Shown here piece by piece: positions 17,149-25,605 of a DNA stretch of 64,000 bases; the first letter of the stretch is position 1; each line of letters opens with the position of its first letter. Origin of the DNA: Aquirufa ecclesiirivi (GTDB lineage Bacteria; Bacteroidota; Bacteroidia; Cytophagales; Spirosomataceae); contig NZ_JAANOP010000009.1 in assembly GCF_011250515.1 (NCBI RefSeq), forward strand, positions 94,050 to 158,049, in the 5' to 3' direction. The notes beneath the pieces were generated by a model, which saw nothing but the letters and a program-made list of their open reading frames with translations, was not told the DNA's origin and ran no database searches. A program made the translations under genes and the position numbers.

Positions 17149-17661
17149 TTAGGCGGTATTTTTTCCTATAATTCGATGACCTCCATGGCGTCTTTTCGAT
17201 ATTTTTTGATAGTTTTCGGAAAGAACGGATATATTTCCATCTACTTCAAAAACAGCCAGATTCACATCTTCCATTTTTTCAACGCCGTGCTCTCGAATAG
17301 CTGCCTCTAATTCTTCCTTCGTTAAGTTAGCTTCTTTCAATCCAGCCGTTTTTAATGCACCTTGATAAATCAGCAAAATAGGTTCACCATCGATCACTTT
17401 GGAAAATATTTTGTTGGAAATCATGACTTTTTTTAAGGTAAAATTCATGATAAATAAAGCCAAAGCAGCTACCAAACCTCCTATCAGGGTCGTGTCGTTT
17501 CCAACCATAGCCGTTTGAACAGAATTAGATATTAGCAAGATAAAAACGACATCTACCACAGATAATTGGGCAAATTCTCGCTTTCCAAAAAGACGAATAG
17601 CCGCCACGATGAACACGTAGACGGCTATTGATTTAAGGGCAATAAGGATATAGCCCTCCAT
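17149..17661 (-). CDS. DUF421 (YetF-like) membrane protein
   Basis: This 170-residue protein has two or three N-terminal membrane segments (IALKSIAVYVFIVAAIRLFG, VVDVVFILLISNSVQTAMVG, LIGGLVAALALFIMNF) and a soluble C-terminal domain. AIRLFGKREFAQLSVVDVV is the DUF421 signature, and ILLIYQGALKTAGLKEANLTKEEL and DVNLAVFEVDGNISVL continue the family pattern. YetF-type proteins have no settled biochemical role. The gene lies 1 bp downstream of exbD-like, so it is probably transcribed with the ExbB/ExbD pair. Confidence 0.87.
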   Translation of the reverse strand: MEGYILIALKSIAVYVFIVAAIRLFGKREFAQLSVVDVVFILLISNSVQTAMVGNDTTLIGGLVAALALFIMNFTLKKVMISNKIFSKVIDGEPILLIYQGALKTAGLKEANLTKEELEAAIREHGVEKMEDVNLAVFEVDGNISVLSENYQKISKRRHGGHRIIGKNTA

Positions 17662-17662
17662 G

Positions 17663-18064
17663 TTATTTTTTCTTTTCTGCTGCCATCACCATGGATAGGT
17701 TCAATTTGGCAGCTAAGTCATACACGTTCGTTAATTCCTGAACCGTTTGATTGCGATCCATACGTACAATTAATGTAGCTGCTTTTTTCGCAGATACTGC
17801 TTGAGTCAACTCGGTTTCTAAATTGGCAAAATCAACTGGATTGTCGTCGATGAAGTAATTCCGATTCTCATCAACCGTTAAGCGAACCACCTCATTAGCA
17901 GGAGTTGGCGCTGGTTTAGCTGTTTCAGGAAGCAGAAGCTTAATAGCGTCTGGCGAAGCTAAGGTAGATATCATCAAGAAGAACATGAGCAAGAAGAATA
18001 AAATATCTGCTAGTGCTCCTGTTTCAACTTCCGAGGCTTCTCTATTTCGTTTTCTAAAATTCAT
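17663..18064 (-). CDS. ExbD/TolR-family biopolymer transport protein
   Basis: The 133 residues have a basic N-terminus, one membrane helix (about 18-38, ALADILFFLLMFFLMISTLAS) with the conserved Asp of the proton path, and a periplasmic domain. With the preceding ExbB/TolQ-like protein it forms a proton-driven motor that energises TonB-dependent receptors or Tol functions. It starts 5 bp after the ExbB-like gene. No tonB gene is adjacent, so ExbD versus TolR is unresolved. Confidence 0.9.
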   Translation of the reverse strand: MNFRKRNREASEVETGALADILFFLLMFFLMISTLASPDAIKLLLPETAKPAPTPANEVVRLTVDENRNYFIDDNPVDFANLETELTQAVSAKKAATLIVRMDRNQTVQELTNVYDLAAKLNLSMVMAAEKKK

Positions 18065-18069
18065 ACCTC

Positions 18070-18816
18070 TTAAACTTTATTAGCTGGTTTATGAAGGATA
18101 TCTAAGAAATCAATCGCTGTAATTTCCATTTTATTGATTGTACGATCAATCATGGTCATTAATAGGGTATACAATACATAGGCGATGATACCGACAATTA
18201 AGCCTGAAGCAGAAGTCACCATTTTCTCATAAATACCCCCTGCAATGGTTGAAATATCAATTTTATTGGAAATAGAAATATTATGAAAGGTACGAATCAT
18301 ACCCGTTACTGTACCTAAGAATCCAAACATAGGAGCTATACGTGCAATAGCACTCAAGATTCCTAAATTCTTTTCCATGTTATAAATTTCCACTTTGGCT
18401 TTATTTTCTATGGCTGTCTCTATATCGCGAATAGGAGAACCTAGTCTACTTAATCCTTTCTCTAATAACTTAGCAATGGGATATTGAGAAGTTTTGCAAT
18501 AAGTAATGGCCCCTTGAACATTTCCATTCACGAGCATATCGTTAATCGTATGCAAGAAATTCTCATCCAACTTGGCTGTTTTACGAATATATAAATACCG
18601 CTCAATAAACAAGAAAACTGCTCCTGCAAATAAGAATCCGATGGGATACATCACATATCCTCCTTTTCCTAATAGATCAAGTACAGAGAACTCTTCCACT
18701 ACTTTGGTAGCTTGTTGAACCGGCTGGGCATTGACAATGGAATCGGAAACTGCAGCGGACACTGAATCGAGAGTCGAACCTGCTTGAAGTAGAATGGAAG
18801 CTAGCGATAAAGCCAT
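18070..18816 (-). CDS. MotA/TolQ/ExbB-family proton channel protein
   Basis: This 248-residue membrane protein has three helices: LGKGGYVMYPIGFLFAGAVFLFIERYLYI, then ILSAIARIAPMFGFLGTVTGMIRTF and MVTSASGLIVGIIAYVLYTLLMTM. The last two carry the ExbB family signature. An extra N-terminal hydrophobic stretch (MALSLASILLQAGSTLDSVSAA) may be a signal-like segment. It partners the ExbD-like protein downstream. Three GTTTAC hexamers lie in the leader region at 18838-18861. Confidence 0.92.
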   Translation of the reverse strand: MALSLASILLQAGSTLDSVSAAVSDSIVNAQPVQQATKVVEEFSVLDLLGKGGYVMYPIGFLFAGAVFLFIERYLYIRKTAKLDENFLHTINDMLVNGNVQGAITYCKTSQYPIAKLLEKGLSRLGSPIRDIETAIENKAKVEIYNMEKNLGILSAIARIAPMFGFLGTVTGMIRTFHNISISNKIDISTIAGGIYEKMVTSASGLIVGIIAYVLYTLLMTMIDRTINKMEITAIDFLDILHKPANKV

Positions 18817-18837
18817 AAAAGATAAGTCTTAAATAAG

Positions 18838-18861
18838 GTTTACAATTGTTTACAAGTTTAC
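18838..18861. repeat. Three GTTTAC direct repeats upstream of the ExbB-like gene
   Basis: GTTTAC occurs at 18838, 18848 and 18856 in the 70-bp gap between the ppx-like stop and the ExbB-like start. The spacing is 10 and 8 bp. It may be a regulator site or chance in AT-rich DNA. Confidence 0.3.
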
Positions 18862-18886
18862 GATTTTTTTTTCAAAATCTCTAGTC

Positions 18887-19831
18887 CTATTTATCGGCCT
18901 GAGATTGCATAAAAAACCAATATCCTTCTTTTAAGCTAAACGTAGAAATCCACATTTCAGGTATATGGTATCGGCCTAAAACTTGAGAAATTAATGCATT
19001 GGCATAAGGCAAGATACTAGCCCGGAACATTTTCATACCGGGTAATTTGACTCTTTCTTTATAGGATATTTGATCAATGAGCTCTTTATTCTTTTGAAAT
19101 TGATTGATTGACAAGGGGCAGGAACTAGAGAAGGACATCTTCTTCTCCATTTGAGCCAATTCTAAGTCGAGCAGGGTCTCAAACGCTCCAGCAGCACCTA
19201 TCAAAACTTGAGGCATATTATTTTTACATAATTGATCTAAAGGCTCCAAAGCTTGCTGAATGAAACTTAATAGGGAACTATCGAGACTTTGATCATACTC
19301 TCCATGCACATGAAATAAAGATTGCAATTGTAATCCGCCGATTTCGAGACTCATTTTCCCCAACACTTGATTTTCCTGAAATAGAATAAATTCCACACTT
19401 CCTCCACCAATATCCATCACTAAGCTAATGGCATGCCAAGGCTTAGGTAAAGACGATTGAATTCCTTGATAGATTAATTCAGCCTCTCTAATCCCAGAAA
19501 TAATCTCAACCTGAATCCCTAATTGGCTTTGTACTCTTGCTACGAATTCAGGCGTATTTTTAGCCCTTCTTAAAATACTAGTACCTAATGCAATCACCTG
19601 ATTTTCTGAACATTGATACGAAAGAGCTATTTGTTTGAATTCCTTCAAAGCTTCAAAGGCCCTTCCCATGGCATCATCCTGCAATAGGTTGGAATCCATG
19701 GCACCTTTACCCAAAGAAACTGGCCTTTGTTCGTGGGCTAAAATTTCCATTTCGCCATTAGATACATGCTTTTGTGCAATCAATAATTGGAAGGTATTTG
19801 TACCTAAGTCGATAATTGCACAAGGCTTCAT
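18887..19831 (-). CDS. Ppx/GppA-family phosphatase
   Basis: The 314 residues form an ASKHA-fold exopolyphosphatase/pppGpp phosphatase. It shows CAIIDLGTNTFQLLIA (phosphate loop 1), GTSILRRAKN, the catalytic-Glu region SGIREAELIYQGI and VMDIGGGSVEFILF (phosphate loop 2), ending with STFSLKEGYWF. The short form without a C-terminal HD domain is common in Bacteroidota. It acts on polyphosphate or (p)ppGpp; the preference is unknown. A TAATTTTG element lies 19 bp upstream. Confidence 0.92.
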   Translation of the reverse strand: MKPCAIIDLGTNTFQLLIAQKHVSNGEMEILAHEQRPVSLGKGAMDSNLLQDDAMGRAFEALKEFKQIALSYQCSENQVIALGTSILRRAKNTPEFVARVQSQLGIQVEIISGIREAELIYQGIQSSLPKPWHAISLVMDIGGGSVEFILFQENQVLGKMSLEIGGLQLQSLFHVHGEYDQSLDSSLLSFIQQALEPLDQLCKNNMPQVLIGAAGAFETLLDLELAQMEKKMSFSSSCPLSINQFQKNKELIDQISYKERVKLPGMKMFRASILPYANALISQVLGRYHIPEMWISTFSLKEGYWFFMQSQADK

Positions 19832-19850
19832 GATTATTTCTATTTTGGAA

Positions 19851-19858
19851 CAAAATTA
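19851..19858 (-). promoter_or_regulatory. -7 element TAATTTTG for the Ppx/GppA gene
   Basis: Perfect TAnnTTTG on the minus strand, 19 bp before ATG 19831. Confidence 0.55.
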
Positions 19859-19938
19859 ATCCCAATTGAGGTTAAAGTCCTGAATTATTTTCTTTATTTT
19901 AGAGGAAACGTTCGCTTCCTCCATCTCAACAAAAATTT

Positions 19939-21342
19939 ATGCTGGATCCAAACTATGATGAAAACAAGGAAGATATACATTCTTCTGTTCAGCGTTTCGA
20001 AAAAATGATTTATCAGCATGAAAATTCTTTTTTTGATGTTGAGACTTTAGAAAATATTGCCGAGTACTATTTTGTTCATGCCAAATTCGATGAAGCTCTG
20101 AAGGCCTGTGATTTAGGCTTGACTCATTTTCCCTATACCTTAGAATTAATTTCCTTGAAAGCGCAGATTCTTGGTGATATGCAAAAGCCAGAGGAAGGAA
20201 TGGAATTAATTGAAAATGCTATTCTATTATTCCCAACAGATTTAGAAATCATGTTGGTGAAAGGCTCTTTACTCAGTCAAATGCAACAACACGAAGCGGC
20301 CGTTGAGGTCTTTTTGGCTGCATTAGAAATTGCTGAAGAAAAAGACGAAGTATATTTTAGATTGGGATTAACATATCATGCTTGGTCTAAGCCTAGGGAA
20401 GCGGTGGATATGTTTAAAAAGGCTTTAGAAATCAATCCAGAAAATGAAAATGCTTTAGTAGAATTAGCCAATTCATTGGATGATATTGGTAAAATTGAAG
20501 AAAGCATTCCTTTCTATAAACAATTCATTGACGAAGACCCATTTTCCTACACTGCTTGGTATAATTTAGGCATTGCCTATTCTAAACTCAAACAATACGA
20601 AAAAGCGATCGATTCGTATGAGTATTCTTTAGCCATTGAGCCCAATTTTGGTTCATCTTTGTTCAATCTTGGGAATACGCACATGAACTTACAGGATTAT
20701 GTGCAAGCGGAAGAAAATTACCGTCAATGCTTGAAATACGATGAGCCCAATCCCGAATTATATTGTTGCTTGGGAGCAAGTTTAGAAAGACAAAAGAAAT
20801 TCAAAGAGGCGATTGAATTCTACAAAGAAGCCATTAAAATTGATCCACTTTGGGATGAAGGATATTATGGTTTAGCTGTTTGTTTGACCGAATTAGACAA
20901 ATGGTTTGAAGCTCTACATTTTTTAAAAAAATCGCTGAAGCTTAATGAAAGCAATCCGCTTTATTGGACAGGTTTAGCGGATGTAGAAGCTTATTTAGGT
21001 AATACCCTTTCAGCGGATGAAGCCTATCAAAAATCGATTGAATTAGATTCTTTTTTTGCTCCTACCTGGATAAAATGGGCTCAATTACATTTTGAATTAG
21101 AGGATTATGAGAAATCAGCAGATATTATGTTATCTGCCATAGATGAACTACCGGAAGAAGCCGAATTATATTATCGCTCTGCTGTCTACCTAATTAAAGC
21201 AGGTCAATTCAAAGACGCCTTTCATTTTCTAGAATCAGGCCTTCTATTGGATTACGACAAACATGAAGTCATATTTGAATTTTTCCCAAATTTAGAAACA
21301 CAAAAGGCTATTTTTAAACTGATCCAACAGTATAAGAAATAA
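19939..21342 (+). CDS. Tetratricopeptide-repeat protein (cytoplasmic)
   Basis: The 467 residues contain about 11 tandem 34-residue TPR units, for example DEVYFRLGLTYHAWSKPREAVDMFKKALEINPEN, SYTAWYNLGIAYSKLKQYEKAIDSYEYSLAIEPN and ALVELANSLDDIGKIEESIPFYKQFIDEDP. There is no signal peptide, so it probably acts in the cytoplasm as a scaffold. The partner is unknown. It diverges from the Ppx/GppA gene and precedes the M16 peptidase gene with about 100 bp between. Confidence 0.9.
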   Translation: MLDPNYDENKEDIHSSVQRFEKMIYQHENSFFDVETLENIAEYYFVHAKFDEALKACDLGLTHFPYTLELISLKAQILGDMQKPEEGMELIENAILLFPTDLEIMLVKGSLLSQMQQHEAAVEVFLAALEIAEEKDEVYFRLGLTYHAWSKPREAVDMFKKALEINPENENALVELANSLDDIGKIEESIPFYKQFIDEDPFSYTAWYNLGIAYSKLKQYEKAIDSYEYSLAIEPNFGSSLFNLGNTHMNLQDYVQAEENYRQCLKYDEPNPELYCCLGASLERQKKFKEAIEFYKEAIKIDPLWDEGYYGLAVCLTELDKWFEALHFLKKSLKLNESNPLYWTGLADVEAYLGNTLSADEAYQKSIELDSFFAPTWIKWAQLHFELEDYEKSADIMLSAIDELPEEAELYYRSAVYLIKAGQFKDAFHFLESGLLLDYDKHEVIFEFFPNLETQKAIFKLIQQYKK

Positions 21343-21440
21343 CCTTACATGTAGTTTTGAAACCACTTATACCTAATTACTTTTCTATTTCTCTACATTT
21401 TGGCATTTTCCGTACTTATCAAATTCCAACCCTAATTTTT

Positions 21441-24296
21441 ATGAAAAGAACATGTATCATTGCACTCTTGTATGTCATTGGTATTAGTGGCCTACAAGCT
21501 CAACAAAAATCAAAAACAGTAAGCTCAGCGCCAAAAACAACGACCGTTTCGGCCAAAACAAGTTCCTTAAGTATTCCCGAGAAAATCACTTCTGCGGAAG
21601 GTATCACGGAATATCGTTTAGCGAATGGTTTGAAAGTATTATTATTTCCAGATCCATCTAAACAAACGGTTACTGTCAACATCACTTATTTGGTGGGTTC
21701 ACGCCATGAGGGTTATGGAGAAACAGGTATGTCCCATTTATTGGAACATATGGTATTTAAGGGTACCAAAGAAAAACATAAAGATGTAGCCAAAGAGATT
21801 ACGGATCATGGCGCTCAATTTAATGGAACCACTTGGTTAGATCGCACCAATTATTTTGAAACGTTTGCCTCTACAGATGAAAATTTAGATTGGGCCTTGG
21901 ATATGGAAGCTGATCGTATGGTCAATTCTAGAATTGCCAAAAGTGAATTAGAGACAGAAATGACGGTAGTTCGCAATGAATTTGAAATGGGTGAAAATGA
22001 CCCAGGATCGGTATTAAGTGATCGTATTGTATCTACCGCATTCTTGTGGCACAATTATGGTAATTCCACGATTGGTGCTCGATCAGATATCGAAAAAGTG
22101 CCTATTGAGAACTTGCAGGCTTATTATAAGAAATATTATCAGCCGGATAATGCGGTATTATTAGTAGCTGGAAAATTTGATCCAGTAAAGACGTTGAATT
22201 TAATCAATCAAAAATTTGGTGTAATCCCTAAACCTGATCGTGTATTAACGAAGACTTTTACGGGAGAACCTACTCAGGATGGAGAGCGTCAAGTAACACT
22301 TCGTCGTGTAGGAGATGTTCAAGCCGTAGGTGCTGCTTACCACATTCCTTCTGGATTACATCCAGATTATATTGCTTGTGATGTATTTGTAGATTTATTG
22401 ACGGATGCTCCATCAGGTAGACTTTACAAAGCATTGATTGATACGAAAAAAGCGGCGTCTCAATTTGGATATAGTTTCCAATTAAAAGAACCTGGTTTGG
22501 TATATTTTGGAGCTGAGGTACCCAAAGATAAATCAGCTGATTCGGTACGTACCATTATGTTGGAGACTATTGAACAATTTTCTAAGACGCCACCAACCCA
22601 AGCTGATGTAGATCGTATTAAACAGAAAAACATTAAAAACATTGAATTATTATTAAACAATGCTCAACGAGTGGGTGTTGGTTTATCTGAATACATTGCT
22701 CAAGGAGATTGGAGATTGTTATTTCATACTAGAAATTTAGTAGAGAAAATCACTGCGGAAGATGTGCAACGTGTGGCACAAAAATATTTCAAAGCTTCCA
22801 ATCGTACTTCAGGAATTTTCTATCCGACGGAAAAACCAGATCGTGCTGAAATTCCTGAGGCAAAAGAAGCAGAAGATATCCTAAAAGATTTCAAAGGTAG
22901 AGCTGCTGTGGCAGAAGGTGAAGCATTTGATCCTTCTCCAAGCAACATTGATTCTAGAACTAAAAAGGAAACGATTGGTTCCGTTAAAGTTGCTTTATTA
23001 GCTAAGAAAACTAGAGGTAACTCTGTTTATGCCCGTATGACCTTGAGATTTGGTGAAGAAAAATCATTATTAGGTACAGCTACAGCTGCTGATTTAGCTG
23101 CTGATATGTTGACCAAAGGAACTTCCAAGCATACTCGTCAACAATTCCAAGATGAATTAGATAAATTAAAAGCTCGAGTTTCAATATCAGGTGGAGCTAC
23201 TCAAGCCAATGTTTCCGTTGAAACGACTCGTGAAAACTTAGTTCCTGCGTTAAAATTAGTAGCAGAAGCACTTAAAACTCCGGTTTTCCCAGTTGATGAA
23301 TTTGAGAAATTAAAACAAGAAAATTTAACTCAAATTGAATCTCAAAAAAGTGATCCTCAAGCGAAAGCCATTGAAGCTTTAAATCAAGTTAGAACGGGAC
23401 ATTATGCCAAAAATGATGTACGGTATAACCCAACTTTGGCTGAGCAAACGGCTCTTTATAGTGCAGCAAAATTAGAGGATGCTGTTTCATTCTATAAGAA
23501 TTTTTATGGCGCAAGTTCAGCTACTTTTTCTGTGGTAGGAGATTTTGATGAAAATGAGGTAAAAGATTTGATTAAATCTGAATTTTCAACTTGGAAATCA
23601 CCAAAGCCATATACTAGGATTCCAGAAATCGTGGCAGATATTAAACCTGTCATTAAATCCATAGAAACACCTGACAAGGCTAATGCATTTTTTGTAGCTT
23701 ATCAACCTTTGAAAATTTCTGATACAGATCCTGATTATGCGGCTATGGAAATCAGTAATTACATTTTAGGCGGAAGTCCAGGACTTGCTAATCGTTTAAT
23801 GGGTCGTATTCGTCAAAAAGAAGGTTTGTCGTATGGTGTTGGATCTCAATTTAGTGCACATCCTATTGATAAATCTGGGAGTTTCTTGACTTATGCCATT
23901 TATGCACCTGAGAATTTGGCTAAACTAGAGGCCGCATTCAAAGAAGAAATTGAAAAGGTTTTAAAAGATGGTTATACAGAAAAAGAGATTGAGGAAGCTA
24001 AAAAATCTTGGTTGCAAGGAAGACAAGTTTCACGCTCACAGGATAATGCTTTAAGCAACTCATTGAATAACAATTTATTCTTGAATCGTAGCTTTAAGTT
24101 CTCTGAAGAATTAGACAAAAAAGTCAATGCATTGACATCGGATCAAATTTTACAAGCTACTCGTAAAACGTTGGACTTGTTGAAAATGTCCTTAATTAAG
24201 GCTGGTGATTATGAAGGAGCAGCTAAGAAAAAAGCAGCTAAAGCAGAAAACACACCAAGTAATACGGGAGCTGTAGGTGGTGCTCCAAAGCCCTAG
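21441..24296 (+). CDS. Secreted M16-family (insulinase-like) zinc metallopeptidase, two-domain form
   Basis: The 951 residues start with a signal peptide (MKRTCIIALLYVIGISGLQAQ, cleavage after LQA). The first M16 domain has the inverted zinc motif HLLEH in GMSHLLEHMVFKG and the downstream Glu ligand in ETEMTVVRNEFEMGEND. The second domain, from about residue 510, has the M16 fold (KLEAAFKEEIEKVLKDGYTEKEIEEAKK) but no HxxEH, as usual for the partner half. It should degrade peptides in the periplasm. ATG 21441 is chosen over the in-frame start at 21357 because it begins the signal peptide. The stop codon lies in the first copy of a duplicated hairpin sequence. Confidence 0.93.
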   Translation: MKRTCIIALLYVIGISGLQAQQKSKTVSSAPKTTTVSAKTSSLSIPEKITSAEGITEYRLANGLKVLLFPDPSKQTVTVNITYLVGSRHEGYGETGMSHLLEHMVFKGTKEKHKDVAKEITDHGAQFNGTTWLDRTNYFETFASTDENLDWALDMEADRMVNSRIAKSELETEMTVVRNEFEMGENDPGSVLSDRIVSTAFLWHNYGNSTIGARSDIEKVPIENLQAYYKKYYQPDNAVLLVAGKFDPVKTLNLINQKFGVIPKPDRVLTKTFTGEPTQDGERQVTLRRVGDVQAVGAAYHIPSGLHPDYIACDVFVDLLTDAPSGRLYKALIDTKKAASQFGYSFQLKEPGLVYFGAEVPKDKSADSVRTIMLETIEQFSKTPPTQADVDRIKQKNIKNIELLLNNAQRVGVGLSEYIAQGDWRLLFHTRNLVEKITAEDVQRVAQKYFKASNRTSGIFYPTEKPDRAEIPEAKEAEDILKDFKGRAAVAEGEAFDPSPSNIDSRTKKETIGSVKVALLAKKTRGNSVYARMTLRFGEEKSLLGTATAADLAADMLTKGTSKHTRQQFQDELDKLKARVSISGGATQANVSVETTRENLVPALKLVAEALKTPVFPVDEFEKLKQENLTQIESQKSDPQAKAIEALNQVRTGHYAKNDVRYNPTLAEQTALYSAAKLEDAVSFYKNFYGASSATFSVVGDFDENEVKDLIKSEFSTWKSPKPYTRIPEIVADIKPVIKSIETPDKANAFFVAYQPLKISDTDPDYAAMEISNYILGGSPGLANRLMGRIRQKEGLSYGVGSQFSAHPIDKSGSFLTYAIYAPENLAKLEAAFKEEIEKVLKDGYTEKEIEEAKKSWLQGRQVSRSQDNALSNSLNNNLFLNRSFKFSEELDKKVNALTSDQILQATRKTLDLLKMSLIKAGDYEGAAKKKAAKAENTPSNTGAVGGAPKP

Positions 24297-24349
24297 CAGT
24301 ACTACGGCTAAACCAAAACAAAAGCCCTAGCAGTGCTAGGGCTAAACCA
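24287..24349 (+). repeat. Tandem 29-bp repeat carrying hairpins, first copy spans the M16 stop codon
   Basis: 24287-24315 and 24321-24349 match at 27 of 29 positions. Copy 2 forms a perfect 9-bp stem (24323-24331 with 24335-24343, loop AGT). Copy 1, with stop TAG 24294-24296 inside it, forms an imperfect version. Neither has a plus-strand T-run; on the minus strand a T-rich tail follows. Confidence 0.6.
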
Positions 24350-24350
24350 T

Positions 24351-24386
24351 AAAAAAAAGCCGAAGCTGTATACTTCGGCTTTTTTT
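24351..24386. terminator. Bidirectional terminator between the M16 and bacilliredoxin genes
   Basis: A 10-bp stem (24356-24365 with 24373-24382) containing GCCGAAG and CTTCGGC is flanked by A-run and T-run, so it works for both converging operons. Confidence 0.88.
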
Positions 24387-24389
24387 ATA

Positions 24390-24803
24390 CTAGCAGAATT
24401 CCTCAAAAACTCCTTCTAAATGAGCTGAAATCAATTCAGCAGATCGGCCTTCAATATGGTGACGCTCAACAAAATGAACTAATTCACCATCTTTGAATAA
24501 TGCGATAGACGGAGATGATGGTGGATATGGCAAAGTATACTCTCTTGCCTTTTGTGTGGCTTCTTGATCAACACCAGCAAAAACTGTTACTAAAGTATCT
24601 GGTTTTTTTGTAGACGCAGCTACTGCTTCTTTCACGCCTGGACGAGCAGTGCGAGCAGAACAACCACAAACTGAATTGATGAACAATAAAGTTGTACCTG
24701 GTTTCGCCAACACTTCTTCCACTTCTGAGGCTTGTTTCAATTCTTGAAATCCACCCTCTACAATATCCATCCTCATAGGATGTACTAAATGTTCTGGATA
24801 CAT
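24390..24803 (-). CDS. Bacilliredoxin BrxA/BrxB family protein
   Basis: This 137-residue thioredoxin-fold protein has the characteristic CGC motif in FINSVCGCSARTARPGV, as in YphP/YqiW. Relatives in low-GC Gram-positives remove bacillithiol from proteins; in Bacteroidota the thiol partner may differ. Other landmarks are VFAGVDQEATQKAREY and PSSPSIALFKDGELVHFVERHHIEGRSA. It is the last gene of the SUF operon, 33 bp after the DUF59 gene, which suggests a redox role linked to Fe-S assembly. Confidence 0.92.
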   Translation of the reverse strand: MYPEHLVHPMRMDIVEGGFQELKQASEVEEVLAKPGTTLLFINSVCGCSARTARPGVKEAVAASTKKPDTLVTVFAGVDQEATQKAREYTLPYPPSSPSIALFKDGELVHFVERHHIEGRSAELISAHLEGVFEEFC

Positions 24804-24836
24804 ATTAATCTATTTAAATTTGAATGTGATAATTAT

Positions 24837-25175
24837 TTACATAAAGCCAAGTTCTAATTTGGCAACTTCCGACATCATATCTTGAGAATATGGCGGATCA
24901 AAAGTTAATTCTACAGAAACCTCTGCCACACCTTCAATCTCCCTAATTGCCTTTTCAATATCCACGGGAATACTTTCTGCCGAAGGGCAAGATGGTGAAG
25001 TCAAAGTCATCAATACATATACATTATTGATTGGAAATATCTTGATTTCATAAATCAGACCTAGCTCATATACATCCACAGGAATCTCTGGATCGTATAC
25101 TGTTTTAATGGCCTGTACAACCTTTTCCTTTAAATCCGCTTCAGTTAGCACTGAACCTGGTGTCGTATTTTCCAT
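24837..25175 (-). CDS. DUF59/MIP18-family Fe-S assembly factor (SufT-like)
   Basis: The 112 residues form a MIP18 (DUF59) domain: KVVQAIKTVYDPEIPVDVYELGLIYEIKI, then TLTSPSCPSAESIPVDIEKAI with the conserved Cys, and VELTFDPPYSQDMMSEVAKLELGF. Relatives help deliver or mature Fe-S clusters. It lies 3 bp from sufE in the SUF operon. Confidence 0.92.
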   Translation of the reverse strand: MENTTPGSVLTEADLKEKVVQAIKTVYDPEIPVDVYELGLIYEIKIFPINNVYVLMTLTSPSCPSAESIPVDIEKAIREIEGVAEVSVELTFDPPYSQDMMSEVAKLELGFM

Positions 25176-25178
25176 ATC

Positions 25179-25604
25179 TTAAGCTTGTGAAGAATAGGCA
25201 AGTGCATAATTTTTCATTTGTTTCACCATGGACAACAGTCCATTGGAACGGGTTTGAGCTAAATGTTGACTCATTCCAATTCGATCGATGAAGTATAAAT
25301 CTGCTTTCATAATATCCGAGGGGGTATGTTCAGAAAGCACTCTTATCAACATACTGATTAACCCCTTAACAATGACTGCTTCTGAATCTGCTTGAAAAAT
25401 CAATTTCCCTTCTTGCATAAAAGCATGAAGCCAAACTCGACTCTGGCAGCCTTTAATAACGTTTTCTTCCGTCTTAAATTCATCTGACAGTCCGGGTAAT
25501 TTCTTACCTAGGTCGATCAAATATTCATATTTATCAGCCCAATCTTCAAAGAGACCAAACTCTTCAATCAATTCTTCTTGTGTATCGTTTATACTCAAAG
25601 CCAT
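25179..25604 (-). CDS. sufE: SufE sulfur acceptor
   Basis: The 141-residue protein accepts persulfide sulfur from SufS and passes it to the SUF scaffold. It has the SufE start EELIEEFGLFEDWADKYEYLIDLGKKLPGL and the active Cys in VIKGCQSRVWLHA (about residue 53). It lies 1 bp after sufS, an arrangement that fits translation of the two partners together. Confidence 0.94.
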   Translation of the reverse strand: MALSINDTQEELIEEFGLFEDWADKYEYLIDLGKKLPGLSDEFKTEENVIKGCQSRVWLHAFMQEGKLIFQADSEAVIVKGLISMLIRVLSEHTPSDIMKADLYFIDRIGMSQHLAQTRSNGLLSMVKQMKNYALAYSSQA

Positions 25605-25605
25605 A

